Shown here piece by piece: positions 7,310-16,973 of a DNA stretch of 64,000 nucleotides. A model generated the notes under the pieces. That model was not told the DNA's origin. It made no database searches and worked only from the letters and a program-made list of their open reading frames with translations. Position 1 is the stretch's first letter. Each line of letters begins with the position of its first letter. Origin of the DNA: Candidatus Woesearchaeota archaeon (GTDB taxonomy: Archaea; Nanobdellota; Nanobdellia; Woesearchaeales; GCA-023898365); contig CP060219.1 in the NCBI GenBank assembly GCA_023898365.1, positions 186,001 through 250,000 of the forward strand, written 5' to 3'. A program made the position numbers and the translations under genes.

Positions 7310-8995
7310 ATGAAAAAAACCCAGATAGTGTTCATTATCATCCTCGGGTGCTGTATGATAAGTTCCTTCGCCAGTTCTTGCAATGAAAACATGACAGGAT
7401 GTTTTGACGTAGAACTAACACTCCACCAAACAGAACCAGTACTTAACACAACATACACGAATTTATTTCGATTGGAAAATTTAGATCATGAACAAGGAGT
7501 GGAAGAACAACTACGCATTTTTGTAACCTATAATGTATCATGGCATAACGAAACGTACAATAATTCATTTCTCAAGACAATCAACTCCTATTCAACGACC
7601 GGAACAGGAACGTTTACGTTTTCTGCAAACACAAGCCATCTTCTCTGCGGCGAAATCAGAAACATTTCACAAAACGGAGAGCAGATTAGTGATCCCCACC
7701 CGGAAAATAATGTTCTTTGCACCGCAATTGTTTTCGATAACACCAGTAATGCAACGGTCAACGAAACAGGTAACGCAACAAACGAGTCTGAAGAAGGAGT
7801 TTGCAATCAATCAGTACGTTTCCTCGTTTTGCAGGCGCTAAGCAATCACAGTTTTCAATTTAAACCAATAATTTCTGCAGAACAACATTGGACGCTCACC
7901 TATTGGATAGAAGATCTTGATGGTGTCATATTCAAACAACCTATGAACACAACAAACACGAACTGGAAATCATTTACTCCCAGCTCAAGTGTTACGGGAG
8001 AAAAAATATTCAGGCTTTACGGACGTCTCAACACAACGTGTGCACAAACAGAAAACTCAACGTTTCTTTTGCTCAAAAGAGCGCAAGAAGAAAATGAAGA
8101 ATCATCAGAAAGTGAATGCGTAGAAGATGAAGAAGAACAACAAGAATCAGCATTGTCATTTACCGCATTACCTGAGGAAATAATTGCAGGATCGACAATT
8201 TCGATAAAAGTCAAGGCATACCGAGGAAATACGCTCAAAAGGAAAGTGACGTTGAGAGGTCCTGGCAATCAAATGAGTTTTTTGATTAACGACAAATATG
8301 CTGAAACAGAAGTGACCATTCCCTTCACTATTGAGAAGAGTTGTTCACTCGAAGAAGGACCAGTTGATTTTATCCTTTCAGGTCTTGACGAAGAAAAAAT
8401 TATTACCGCGCAGCTTTTCAGACCAACTCAAGATGAGTGCCAACCAGCAGAAACGAATGCGACTACCAGCTCACCAAGTCAAAATAGCATTGCAAGTTTT
8501 TATACGCGAAAGAAAAAATATGCGCCGCACATAAATTTTTCCTATCGTCTTGAGCAAGAGTCAAACGACAGCTCAATACTACTTATCATTCCACATCTCC
8601 TTCTCAATACAACGACAAATGTGCCTGCTAAGCCAGGCAACAACACCGTTTTTTTTCTGCTTAAAGAAGGAGAAGACATAATTGATTTTTTTGAATATCA
8701 GTATTTTCTTGAAGATGATTCGCTTAGTCTTGGCGAAAGTGAAGATCAAAAAGAATCCGAATCCGACTCGTCGAACAACACTCAACGTGAAGACAGTGAT
8801 CGTTCTCCGCTTACTGGTTTAACCATTTCAGTTCCAAAGAATGAGGGGAAGAAAGTAATCGCAATTAGTGTTTTAATCATGCTCGGCATAGCAACATTCG
8901 CTGTTGCGCTCATCAAACGAAAGAACATTATTTACGCGGTACAACATAGTAGCTTTTATCTTCATAAGAAGAATTCAAAGGATGGAAAGGGTTGA
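7310..8995 (+). CDS. Secreted, membrane-anchored glycoprotein
   Basis: A 561-residue surface protein. It starts at ATG 7310 (MKKTQIVFIIILGCCMISS, a signal peptide), preceded by GAGAGA; a GTG or ATG further upstream would delay the signal. The ectodomain is rich in N-x-S/T sites (for example NETGNATNESE, NATTSS), contains an acidic Glu/Ser patch around residues 255-280, and has beta-sandwich-like strands similar to COG1361-type archaeal surface proteins. A C-terminal membrane helix (VIAISVLIMLGIATFAVALI) is followed by a short basic tail. Its 3' end overlaps the convergent PBP gene by 68 bp. A perfect 7-bp inverted repeat (TCCGAAA/TTTCGGA, 7219-7242) lies in its leader region. Function unknown. 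Confidence 0.7.
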   Translation: MKKTQIVFIIILGCCMISSFASSCNENMTGCFDVELTLHQTEPVLNTTYTNLFRLENLDHEQGVEEQLRIFVTYNVSWHNETYNNSFLKTINSYSTTGTGTFTFSANTSHLLCGEIRNISQNGEQISDPHPENNVLCTAIVFDNTSNATVNETGNATNESEEGVCNQSVRFLVLQALSNHSFQFKPIISAEQHWTLTYWIEDLDGVIFKQPMNTTNTNWKSFTPSSSVTGEKIFRLYGRLNTTCAQTENSTFLLLKRAQEENEESSESECVEDEEEQQESALSFTALPEEIIAGSTISIKVKAYRGNTLKRKVTLRGPGNQMSFLINDKYAETEVTIPFTIEKSCSLEEGPVDFILSGLDEEKIITAQLFRPTQDECQPAETNATTSSPSQNSIASFYTRKKKYAPHINFSYRLEQESNDSSILLIIPHLLLNTTTNVPAKPGNNTVFFLLKEGEDIIDFFEYQYFLEDDSLSLGESEDQKESESDSSNNTQREDSDRSPLTGLTISVPKNEGKKVIAISVLIMLGIATFAVALIKRKNIIYAVQHSSFYLHKKNSKDGKG

Positions 8996-11648
8996 GTTCA
9001 AGATGAGTATTTGTTGAAACGTCAATCATTCTTCGCCACACTTCTTGTGACACGTCAGGAGACATCGGATAGGATTGTTCGAGGAGGCCATGATATGCTT
9101 GAGAAGTAAACAGCAATTGCCCCACATTAAATCCTGAAAAAACTGCACCTTTTCCTCTACGAGAATATCTGCGTAGATCTGATTGACCTCGTTCACTTGA
9201 AACATTTAAGAAACCAATATTCCCTCCAAGTCCAAGAACAAAATTTGCTTCTCGCGTATCACCACCAATATCTGCAGTGCCCGATTTCCCCCACAACAAT
9301 TCTTCCCCTGCTTGATCGGTTAAAAAAACGCCAGTTGGCCACGTTCGAAGACGCTGCCTCCACTCAGCTCGGTCTTTCTCAGATGGTGCAATAAGTGAAT
9401 TTGGAGGCAATCCTTCGTAACCATATGAATAAGGAACAATCCTCGCATATGCTTGCGTTGCAGAAGCTGCAAAGGGTGAAAGCCCTCCATGAGGACTTAT
9501 AGCCCGCTCAACAAAGACCGTGTCAGCACTACCGTTTGAAACAACAAGTTTCGAAAACCAGCGAAGACCTGGAACTTCAATTGGTGCAGCTCCTTCGAAT
9601 AGTACTTTGTTTGTTGTCAGCGCACCATGGTTTTGAAACATTAACAGGTAGGTAAGCGCATCATCAATATGAAGGGGCACTGCGCCAAGAATAGTTGCGT
9701 CAATCTTTGGATCTAATTGGTGTGATCGAGAAAATCCGATACGCTCATTCCAAAATGAAGCAAGTTCTTCAGTGATAGTTGGCCTGCCTTCTTCTCTTCG
9801 TGCATTGTTTCCAATATTAAGAAGATTGACAAAATAGCGGTTTATTGACTTGCCAAGCGCAAAACTAAAATCGACAAGACCCCAATATTTATTTTTAAAA
9901 TTTTTTATAGGAGGAGAAAATACGGGTCTTCCTTTCCAGTTAATTCGTTTGTAGCGAACAGGATTAACGGGCGTGTCAGAAAAAATTTCTCTATCAAGTC
10001 CTTCTTCGATAAAGAAAGGAGCGTAGAGAAGCTTGCAAATACTTCCAATTTGCCTTGGTTCATCAAACGAATGACCAGTTGCTTTTCCTCGGGTATTACT
10101 AAAAGCGGCAATGACATCGCCTTGTCTGCTTGCAACAATTCCCGTGAGATTAGGATCATCATCAATCGATAAGAGCGTGTCAAGAGATCCGAAGAGGCGA
10201 GGAACAAGCGTCTGTTGTTGATAAGGAAAATTTGTCAACGTCGTATGCACAGCAAGGTTTCTTGCAAGCAATTCTTCTCCCGTTTGTTTTGAAAGGTAAC
10301 GCAAAATTTCACTTGCACGAGCATAGAGTGTGTTTTTTAACGCAATAGCGCCAGCGTTTTCCAAAGGTGCAGGTTTGCGGCCAGCAATTGAACTTGCAAA
10401 CGAAAGAGATGAAGGAGGAGTAATACCATTTCCTTCAAGCGTTGGAGCAATTCTATAATGAAAATCATCTTGAAACAATTGTGCGAGAGAATCAACATAT
10501 GCTTGCTGCGTGTTTGGTTCTCCTAAAAATCCTTCTGAATTAATCGAAGGTTTGTTTGTTGAGGTGAGAAGCATCATCATTTCTGTTTCTGAAAGTGGCG
10601 AAGTGCGACCAAAATGGTGTAAAGATGCTGCGGCAAGGCCTCTTGAAAAAACACCTCTGTCAAGGCCAAACGGGATGTTATTAAGCGCGAGTTCGAGTAA
10701 GCGATACTTAATTACTTCTCTTACTTGTCTTTCAGGAAGCGTTGCTGCAAATGTTCGCTCCGCATCAGAAAAGAGGGGTGTTGTGGAAGGGTCAGCTACA
10801 AGAACAGAACGCGTAATTTCCTCAAGTTTTCTACCATAATCTCGTTCAAATTGTTTGTCGTCGCCAAGACGCATGAGTTGTTGCACAATAGTGCTGCTTC
10901 CTTTTGGAGATCCTGGTTTACTATCACTTCGCAGACCTCGAACTAAGGAAGGCAAATCAATTCCGAAAAGCGAATATCCTTCGACCCCCTCCCAGTAATT
11001 CAAGAATTGAAGAACTTCAGAAGGCCTATACGTGGTGGTGTCTTGATGCCACGCACCTTTTTCAAAAAATTGTGAGTAAAATCCTGGAAGTACCTTCCCC
11101 TCTGAATCGCGAAGAACGGTAAGCGAATCTGGCAAGAAAATAGGAGGAGGAGTTCTATTTCGAAACATTTCTTTGCCTTGCACATCATAGACAATGAATT
11201 GTCGATTATGAGCAAATCCTTGCAAAGAAGCGATTTGATCCTCAAGAGAGTGTTCGTGAAGTTCCCTTTCAATACTCTGCGATAGCGCGTCCCAATCATG
11301 ACCTTTGCGTTCAAGCACCACATCAATTCCTTTGAAAAGAGCTTGTTGGGTGAGTCCTAGACCTTCGTTTTTCCCTCCAAACCGCGCCACAAATGCTGCT
11401 GCAACGTTATCGTTACCTGATCGAAGGACAGCAGTTCCTACCTCTTGAACAAGTGACCGATAAGGAACGTGTGCAAGGGAGACGCCTATTGCAGATCCTG
11501 CGGCAAGAAGAGAAGCTGTTTTGAGAAGAGAGCGACGTTTTCGCGGAGCTCGTTCCTTGCTTGGAGAACCTTCTTTATTGAAATCTATCGTATAGAGTGG
11601 ATCCTTCACAGATCCTTCTAAAGAGGGTTTAGAATCAGGCGCAACCAT
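8928..11648 (-). CDS. Class A penicillin-binding protein-like (GT51 + transpeptidase)
   Basis: A 906-residue protein with the arrangement of bifunctional PBPs, which polymerise and cross-link murein in bacteria. A basic N-terminus with KRRSLLKTASLLAAG (37-51) looks like a Tat-type or uncleaved membrane anchor. The glycosyltransferase-51 part (about 205-370) shows the catalytic Glu220 in a degenerate EDxxFxxHxG motif (WEGVEGYSLFGID), GSSTIVQQLMR (250-260), RKLEE (273-277, second Glu) and LLELALNNIPFG (317-328). The transpeptidase part has SICK (536-539), SIN (601-603) and KSGT (788-791), matching SxxK, SxN and KTGT. The start is supported by a TATA box (CATATATAAATG, 11668-11680), so the gene has an archaeal promoter. 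Archaea make no murein, so the substrate here is unknown. Confidence 0.85.
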   Translation of the reverse strand: MVAPDSKPSLEGSVKDPLYTIDFNKEGSPSKERAPRKRRSLLKTASLLAAGSAIGVSLAHVPYRSLVQEVGTAVLRSGNDNVAAAFVARFGGKNEGLGLTQQALFKGIDVVLERKGHDWDALSQSIERELHEHSLEDQIASLQGFAHNRQFIVYDVQGKEMFRNRTPPPIFLPDSLTVLRDSEGKVLPGFYSQFFEKGAWHQDTTTYRPSEVLQFLNYWEGVEGYSLFGIDLPSLVRGLRSDSKPGSPKGSSTIVQQLMRLGDDKQFERDYGRKLEEITRSVLVADPSTTPLFSDAERTFAATLPERQVREVIKYRLLELALNNIPFGLDRGVFSRGLAAASLHHFGRTSPLSETEMMMLLTSTNKPSINSEGFLGEPNTQQAYVDSLAQLFQDDFHYRIAPTLEGNGITPPSSLSFASSIAGRKPAPLENAGAIALKNTLYARASEILRYLSKQTGEELLARNLAVHTTLTNFPYQQQTLVPRLFGSLDTLLSIDDDPNLTGIVASRQGDVIAAFSNTRGKATGHSFDEPRQIGSICKLLYAPFFIEEGLDREIFSDTPVNPVRYKRINWKGRPVFSPPIKNFKNKYWGLVDFSFALGKSINRYFVNLLNIGNNARREEGRPTITEELASFWNERIGFSRSHQLDPKIDATILGAVPLHIDDALTYLLMFQNHGALTTNKVLFEGAAPIEVPGLRWFSKLVVSNGSADTVFVERAISPHGGLSPFAASATQAYARIVPYSYGYEGLPPNSLIAPSEKDRAEWRQRLRTWPTGVFLTDQAGEELLWGKSGTADIGGDTREANFVLGLGGNIGFLNVSSERGQSDLRRYSRRGKGAVFSGFNVGQLLFTSQAYHGLLEQSYPMSPDVSQEVWRRMIDVSTNTHLELNPFHPLNSSYEDKSYYVVPRK

Positions 11649-11701
11649 ACTTAGAGCGAATCAACAACCATTTATATATGTTACTCTTGTGAAGTGATAA
11701 T

Positions 11702-12088
11702 TCATCTCTTTTTTGGTGGTTTTCGAGGAGAAACAACCCGTTTTAGCTTCTCAGAAGAAACTGCACCAGAAAGAGCCAATTCTCGCACCAACTTTGAAAG
11801 AGCAATACGCTCAGTCTCCAGCTTACGATACAAGCCCAAGAGTAAGAGAAAACCAGCTGCAAGACTTGCAAAAAGAACTGCGTAGACCATAAACACCCCC
11901 TTCGAAAAGAAGCGTACGTAATACTCTGTGTACGTCAACACATACCAGACAATAACAACAAAATTAAGAGCAGCAAAAAAAACCACCCAAACAGGAGAAA
12001 CCTGACGACGATTCCAAAACGCCACAAATAAATACAGCAAGCTCACAAAGAGCAAAATCGCAACAAGCAAGAGCAGGATTGGAAACAT
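11702..12088 (-). CDS. DUF2304-like three-helix membrane protein
   Basis: A 128-residue protein with three transmembrane helices (about 1-25, 33-52, 64-87) and a helical, basic C-terminal tail (KLETERIALSKLVRELALSG). This pattern resembles DUF2304, small membrane proteins often found beside polysaccharide and glycosyltransferase genes, but the match is by eye only. The ATG at 12086-12088 was chosen because a TATA-like TTTTTTATAC (about 12107-12118) would make it leaderless; a TTG three codons upstream is the alternative. It lies just upstream of the PBP gene in the same orientation but that gene has its own TATA box. Confidence 0.55.
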   Translation of the reverse strand: MFPILLLLVAILLFVSLLYLFVAFWNRRQVSPVWVVFFAALNFVVIVWYVLTYTEYYVRFFSKGVFMVYAVLFASLAAGFLLLLGLYRKLETERIALSKLVRELALSGAVSSEKLKRVVSPRKPPKKR

Positions 12089-12152
12089 ACCCTTCAAGAA
12101 ATAGATCCCTGTATAAAAAACTAACGGAAAGTAGAAAGAAAACTGCTACACC

Positions 12153-12902
12153 TTACTCCAGTTCAATAGAAACGGGGCAATGGTCACTGCCAAGAACATC
12201 TTTGAGAATAGTTGCAGATTTCAACCGCGTTCGTAGCGACTTTGAAATAAGAAAATAATCAATTCGCCAACCAATATTTCTTAGGCGAGCTTGGAATCGG
12301 TAACTCCACCAGGTGTAATGACCAGGACCTTGTTCGAACTCACGAAACGTGTCAATAAAGCCCGCTTCGATAATCTTATCAAAACCTGATCGTTCTTCAG
12401 CAGTAAATCCTGGGTTTCGCTCGTTTGCTTTTGGATTTTTGAGATCAATCTCTTTATGGGCAACATTTAAGTCACCGCAAAACACGACGGGCTTTTTCTC
12501 CTCGAGTTTTTGTATGTAAGCAAGAAAATCGTTATCCCACCGCATGCGATAAGAAAGTCGCAAGAGGTCATGCTGTGCGTTTGGCGTATACACCGTAACA
12601 AGAAAAAAATCATCAAATTCTATCGTAATAACACGACCTTCCGTATCATGTTCAGGAATGCCCAATCCGTAGGAAACAGACAAAGGCTTTTTCTTAGAAA
12701 AAATTGCCGTGCCAGAATATCCTTTTTTTTCTGCAGAGTTCCAAAAATGGTGATACTCGCCAAGGATTGCATCAACCTGATCAGGATGCGCTTTCGTTTC
12801 TTGCAAGCAAAGCACATCAGGATTTTCTTGTTGCACAACATCTAAGAAACCCTTTTGCAACACTGCTCGAACACCATTTACATTCCAAGAAATTAGCTTC
12901 AT
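12153..12902 (-). CDS. xth: Exodeoxyribonuclease III / AP endonuclease
   Basis: A 249-residue EEP-family nuclease that cuts at abasic sites in base excision repair. From the ATG at 12900-12902 it reads MKLISWNVNGVRA. Catalytic motifs: QETKA (34-38, metal-binding Glu35), YTPN (105-108), GDLNVA (143-148) and GSDHCP (238-243, His241). The length is normal for ExoA/XthA. GTG and TTG codons directly upstream are in frame, but the ATG gives the family start. A TTTAAAAG box at about 12930 suggests a nearly leaderless message. It fits the DNA glycosylases elsewhere in the window, which would create its substrates. Confidence 0.93.
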   Translation of the reverse strand: MKLISWNVNGVRAVLQKGFLDVVQQENPDVLCLQETKAHPDQVDAILGEYHHFWNSAEKKGYSGTAIFSKKKPLSVSYGLGIPEHDTEGRVITIEFDDFFLVTVYTPNAQHDLLRLSYRMRWDNDFLAYIQKLEEKKPVVFCGDLNVAHKEIDLKNPKANERNPGFTAEERSGFDKIIEAGFIDTFREFEQGPGHYTWWSYRFQARLRNIGWRIDYFLISKSLRTRLKSATILKDVLGSDHCPVSIELE

Positions 12903-12945
12903 CAACACAAAGTACCCTTGTACAACTTTTAAACTTTATGTATGC

Positions 12946-13845
12946 TCACCACACAATAAAGAGGATGCCAACTATCATGAAGGCCACAGAAGTGAGTTTT
13001 CTTGCAAGATGTTTTTCGTGAAAGAGCATGCCACCAAAAAATGATGAAAAAAAAGTGGAAGTTCTGCGAAGAGGAATGATAAGACCAACCAGCGAAGAAG
13101 GAATTGCAATTGCAAGCAAGATAAAAATATCAGAAATGACTGCCATTGACGCAATCACCAAAGTTTCCGGTTCATTAACTACATGTCTAAATGCTTCGAA
13201 GAGTCGTCGATCATACAAATACCAAGATACGACAACAACAAAAATTATGACTGCAGTAAAAAATAAATTCGTTGAGACATTGATGCCTGCCTGAAAGAGC
13301 ATCTTATCAGCAAGCGCTCCAAAACTAAAAAGGAAGAGCATGACAAGCACATAAATGAAGAATTTCATTTCTTTAGATTTTAAAGAAATGACATGGTGTT
13401 CGTGAGGCAATTTAACGTTTTTGTGATGTTCAGTAATTTCAAGGGCATACGTTGCGATAAGCAAGACAACAATCCCCACTACTTGTAAAGAAGTTATTCC
13501 TTCAGATAAAAATAGTGATGAGAGAAAAATAAGAATGAGCGGGCTTAAATTAATCAGTGGACTTACCATACTAATTTCATATTTTTCAAGAAGCTTAAAA
13601 TACGTGATTGCGGCGCCTCCCGCACCCATTGCTTTAAACAAATACAAATGCCACAAGGAGAATAAAGAAGAGAAAGAAACAAAAGGTACGAGAAATACAA
13701 GACAAATAATGATGAGAAGCAAGTAATGTTCGAAAACAAGTTGACGAGGAGAAGTATTGTGATTAATAAAAATCTTCTTTGCGAGAACATCACGAACAGC
13801 CACAAAAACGGCTGAAGCAAAAGCAAAAATAATCCACCACTCCAT
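12946..13845 (-). CDS. EamA/DMT-family transporter
   Basis: A 299-residue integral membrane protein with about ten transmembrane helices arranged as two EamA halves, a family that exports or exchanges metabolites. The first half has AITYFKLLEKYEISMVSPLI and LFLSEGITSLQVVGIVVLLI; the second ends with HEKHLARKLTSVAFMIVGI, the paired feature of the repeat. A histidine-rich loop (HHKNVKLPHEHH) joins the halves. The ATG at 13843-13845 was chosen because a TATA-like ATATTTAAATC (about 13870-13880) lies 25-30 bp upstream; a longer frame would overlap the MFS gene. Substrate unknown. Confidence 0.75.
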   Translation of the reverse strand: MEWWIIFAFASAVFVAVRDVLAKKIFINHNTSPRQLVFEHYLLLIIICLVFLVPFVSFSSLFSLWHLYLFKAMGAGGAAITYFKLLEKYEISMVSPLINLSPLILIFLSSLFLSEGITSLQVVGIVVLLIATYALEITEHHKNVKLPHEHHVISLKSKEMKFFIYVLVMLFLFSFGALADKMLFQAGINVSTNLFFTAVIIFVVVVSWYLYDRRLFEAFRHVVNEPETLVIASMAVISDIFILLAIAIPSSLVGLIIPLRRTSTFFSSFFGGMLFHEKHLARKLTSVAFMIVGILFIVW

Positions 13846-13868
13846 ATGACCAGCAAAGAAAACTTGAT

Positions 13869-15053
13869 TTAAATATGTTGCGATGGAATGTGTGCAGTTA
13901 AATATGATCGAAAGGAATAAAGAATAATGCTTGCAATAAAAAATAAGATACAAAGCCCGACAATGCCAACTTGAAGAGAATAGGATCCTGCAAGGTATCC
14001 AATTACAGGGAACAATAGAAACATGCCAATGTTCTCAAACAAATTATTGATAGAAACTAGTGTTGCCCGGTGAGAAGTAGGTACGCGAATATGTATTGCA
14101 TGATTGAGAACGACGCGAAGCAGACCATAAACAACAACAATGAAAAAATAAAATAGATAGCCAACATATGGCATTGTAAAGGCCATCAAAACTAATCCAA
14201 GAAATAAAACGATTTGCTGAAAAAAAAGAAGATTCTTTTCGCCAAATCGCTCTTCTAGATCATGAGCACGTTTTCCACCGTACGCCATGCCAAGAGAAGA
14301 AAGGAAAGCAGCCACTCCAATAAGCGAAACAGGAATGAGGATGACTTCAAAGTATAAAGAGGAAAATGATAACATAAGAGAGATCGGGGTTAACATGAGG
14401 AGCGTGTACCATGAAATATATTTAAGCGTAGATTTTTTTGCATAGTACGCAATACCTTCTCTAAATTGAGAGAACGCGTTTTTGAAAGAAACATGGCGTT
14501 TGGAAAGATAGGGCTCTTTAAGGAAAAAGGTAAGAACAAAACCAAGACCTATAAGTGGAAGCGAAGCAAGCGCGGGAAGTTTTGCATTCAGGCTGAATAA
14601 ATAACCTCCAAGTAAAAAAACCACTGCAGAAGCAATGCTGGTCACCACATAGAGTTTTCCTGAAATTTTTTTATGTTCCTTTTCTCGCCCAAGACGTTTG
14701 AGTGTATCAAACAATAAAGAAGAATTTGTTCCTGACGAGAGGCTCACGCCAACGCCGCTGATAACTTTTGCAAGAAAAAATAACCAGAAGCCGTTGTAAA
14801 ATGCAAGAATAATAATTTCAATCACGTATAAAGATCTCGCAATGAGCAATGTTTTTTTCTTACCAAGCAAATCTGCGATGACACCCGAAGGAACTTCTAA
14901 GAGCAAGGTGGTGAGGGCAAACACGCTAAAAATGATTGAAAATTGCTCAACAGTTACTTGGGACGCAACATAAAACAACGCGAGAACAGGAATAAAAAAT
15001 CTCCCCCACATAAGACAACCAATGATAAATATCAAAGGAAGATTTTGTTTCAT
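13869..15053 (-). CDS. MFS transporter
   Basis: A 394-residue protein with about twelve transmembrane helices and the major facilitator signature between helices 2 and 3 (SGVIADLLGKKKTLLIARS, residues 56-74). A central loop with HVSFKNAFSQFREGIAYYAK separates the two six-helix halves. The family exports drugs or moves small solutes by proton or ion coupling; the pattern is closest to drug-efflux-like members, but the substrate cannot be read from sequence. It sits between the flavoenzyme at 15103 and the EamA gene, all in the same direction. Confidence 0.8.
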   Translation of the reverse strand: MKQNLPLIFIIGCLMWGRFFIPVLALFYVASQVTVEQFSIIFSVFALTTLLLEVPSGVIADLLGKKKTLLIARSLYVIEIIILAFYNGFWLFFLAKVISGVGVSLSSGTNSSLLFDTLKRLGREKEHKKISGKLYVVTSIASAVVFLLGGYLFSLNAKLPALASLPLIGLGFVLTFFLKEPYLSKRHVSFKNAFSQFREGIAYYAKKSTLKYISWYTLLMLTPISLMLSFSSLYFEVILIPVSLIGVAAFLSSLGMAYGGKRAHDLEERFGEKNLLFFQQIVLFLGLVLMAFTMPYVGYLFYFFIVVVYGLLRVVLNHAIHIRVPTSHRATLVSINNLFENIGMFLLFPVIGYLAGSYSLQVGIVGLCILFFIASIILYSFRSYLTAHIPSQHI

Positions 15054-15102
15054 ATGACCATGCAGATCAAGGGAAGTTAATAAAGTTACTTAAAAGAAAG
15101 AT

Positions 15103-16440
15103 TTATGGCTTAAGTACGTCAACTGATTCGCCCATTGCGATTTCAACCGCGTTCTTGATTACTTCTGTTCGTGTTGGATGAGGATGAATGGTGTTAATTA
15201 CTTGTCGCGGAGACATACCTGCTGAAACAATAAGGGTTGCCTCGCCAAGAAGTTCTGTAACACCCTCTCCAATCATTTGAAAACCAACAATTTTGTTTTT
15301 TTCAATTATGACTTTCACAAATCCTTCCGTATTTCCTTCAAGACGAGCCTTTGGATTATTCGCGAAAGAAAAGGTGCCTACTTTTGCATGAGCAACTTCG
15401 CGTTCTGTTTTACCAACACAAGCTACTTCAGGAAAAGAAAACACTGCGCGAGGAACGACATAGGTCATCCGATCTTTTTCTCGAACAATTGTATTTGCCG
15501 CAACAAGAGCTTGGCGAATGCCAACATGAGCAAGAATGCTTTTTCCAGTTGCGTCACCGATAGCATAGATGTTTGAAAGAGAGGTCTGCATGCGATCATT
15601 AACTAGTATACCACTTTGTTCAAAATTAATTCTCAGCCGTTCAAGCATGAGTTCATCAAGCAAAGGTCTTCGTCCCGTTGCCACCAGTAACTTATCATAA
15701 GGAATTCGTTTTCCATCAACAACGACAGAAGTTTCGGTAAGTTTGGTAACTTGTTTGTTAAGCAAGATTTGTATACCTTGTTTGCGAAATGAGACTGCGA
15801 GCGCATCGCCAATTTCTCTGTCTTCATTACACAACAAGCGATCGGCTAGCTCAATGATCGTTACTTTACTTCCGAGCTGGTTGAAGATTGAAGCAAACTC
15901 AACACCAATAACGCCTCCGCCAATAATTACGAGCCGCTTAGGAAGTTTTTTTATCGAAACCAATTCTTTGCTGGTTAGCACATTTTTTTTCTGTTCGAAA
16001 AAAGTTGGAAGAATTGGTTTGGAACCCGTTGCAATAACAATGTTCTTTGCAAGAAACGTTGCTCCTTTTATGGCTACTGTTCGCTTATCAAGAATTTTTC
16101 CTTCGCCGTGTACAAGAGGAATGCCGTAACTTTTCAAAATGGCAACGTTATAGTTTCGAGAAGCAAGAATTTCTTTGTCGCGGTGAGCAATAACTTTTGC
16201 AAAAGGAGCTTTTACGTTTCCGGAAACACCAAGTTTTTTCGCCTGATCAACAAGCAGGAGATTCTTTGCTGATGCAATCATCGCCTTTGTTGGAATGCAT
16301 CCCCAATTTGTGCACACTCCCCCAACAAATGATCGTTCGATAACTAAGGGCTTTCCTCCTTGTTGTGCAATACGAACAGCACAAGCAACACCTGAAGGTC
16401 CCGCTCCAAGAATAATTGCGTCAAACACCTCTTGAGACAT
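15103..16440 (-). CDS. Dihydrolipoamide dehydrogenase-like flavoprotein
   Basis: A 445-residue class I pyridine nucleotide-disulfide oxidoreductase. From ATG 16438-16440: FAD-binding GAGPSG (12-17), redox disulfide GGVCTNWGCIPTK (Cys43/Cys48), NAD-binding GGGVIGVEFASIF, second FAD motif NIYAIGDAT, and the dimer-interface HPHPTRTE with the His421-Glu426 pair. These match dihydrolipoamide dehydrogenase and relatives. No lipoyl-protein or E1/E2 genes lie in the window, so the electron acceptor (lipoamide, CoA disulfide or another thiol) is open. A TTTAAAAAC box at about 16464-16475 supports a leaderless start. Confidence 0.85.
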   Translation of the reverse strand: MSQEVFDAIILGAGPSGVACAVRIAQQGGKPLVIERSFVGGVCTNWGCIPTKAMIASAKNLLLVDQAKKLGVSGNVKAPFAKVIAHRDKEILASRNYNVAILKSYGIPLVHGEGKILDKRTVAIKGATFLAKNIVIATGSKPILPTFFEQKKNVLTSKELVSIKKLPKRLVIIGGGVIGVEFASIFNQLGSKVTIIELADRLLCNEDREIGDALAVSFRKQGIQILLNKQVTKLTETSVVVDGKRIPYDKLLVATGRRPLLDELMLERLRINFEQSGILVNDRMQTSLSNIYAIGDATGKSILAHVGIRQALVAANTIVREKDRMTYVVPRAVFSFPEVACVGKTEREVAHAKVGTFSFANNPKARLEGNTEGFVKVIIEKNKIVGFQMIGEGVTELLGEATLIVSAGMSPRQVINTIHPHPTRTEVIKNAVEIAMGESVDVLKP

Positions 16441-16479
16441 TCCGTTAAGCAAAAAAACTTCGTTTTTAAAGCTTTCGTA

Positions 16480-16872
16480 TTATTGTCGCTGGATCATAAT
16501 ACACACATCATGCACTAATAAGATGTTGTGCGCTGTACAGAATGCAATTGCTTTCGCAGACGCAGCACCAGGTTGCATCCACACGTGCGTTATGCCAAGC
16601 GCGTGAACAAGTTCCAAAACAGATTCGGTAACAGACGGTTGCGTTACAAACACCACCACATCAGGCAATTGGGGAAGAACAGCAAGCGAAGCAAAGCAAG
16701 AGTTGCCCAGAATCTCCTTTTCGTTTGGGTTAACAGGATAGACGATATATCCTGCCTCGAGTAAATCCGTATACACTTTAAACCCGTACTTTTCTTCATG
16801 TCTACTTGCACCAACAACAGCAAAGACATTGGCTTTACTTAGAAACGAAGTCAGCATCTGTTCCATCAACAT
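16480..16872 (-). CDS. CoA-binding domain protein (YccU type)
   Basis: A protein of about 130 residues made of a single Rossmann CoA-binding domain: FAVVGASRHEEKYGFKVYTD (nucleotide loop and helix), AGYIVYPVNPNEKEILG, DVVVFVTQPSVTESVLE, and THVWMQPGAASAKAI with a short C-terminal strand. This is the YccU/YneT-like family of small soluble proteins, related to the N-terminal part of succinyl-CoA synthetase alpha. Role unknown. The start is uncertain between ATGs at 16872 and 16866; both lie near the expected transcription start from a TTTTTATG box at about 16892-16900. Confidence 0.8.
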   Translation of the reverse strand: MLMEQMLTSFLSKANVFAVVGASRHEEKYGFKVYTDLLEAGYIVYPVNPNEKEILGNSCFASLAVLPQLPDVVVFVTQPSVTESVLELVHALGITHVWMQPGAASAKAIAFCTAHNILLVHDVCIMIQRQ

Positions 16873-16973
16873 ATAAATACAGTACACGCATAAAAAGGTT
16901 GTGAAAATAAAAACAAGTTTCAGTGGTCATGCATGCACAAATCATTTAAGAAGCAAGAAGTTACTATATAACT

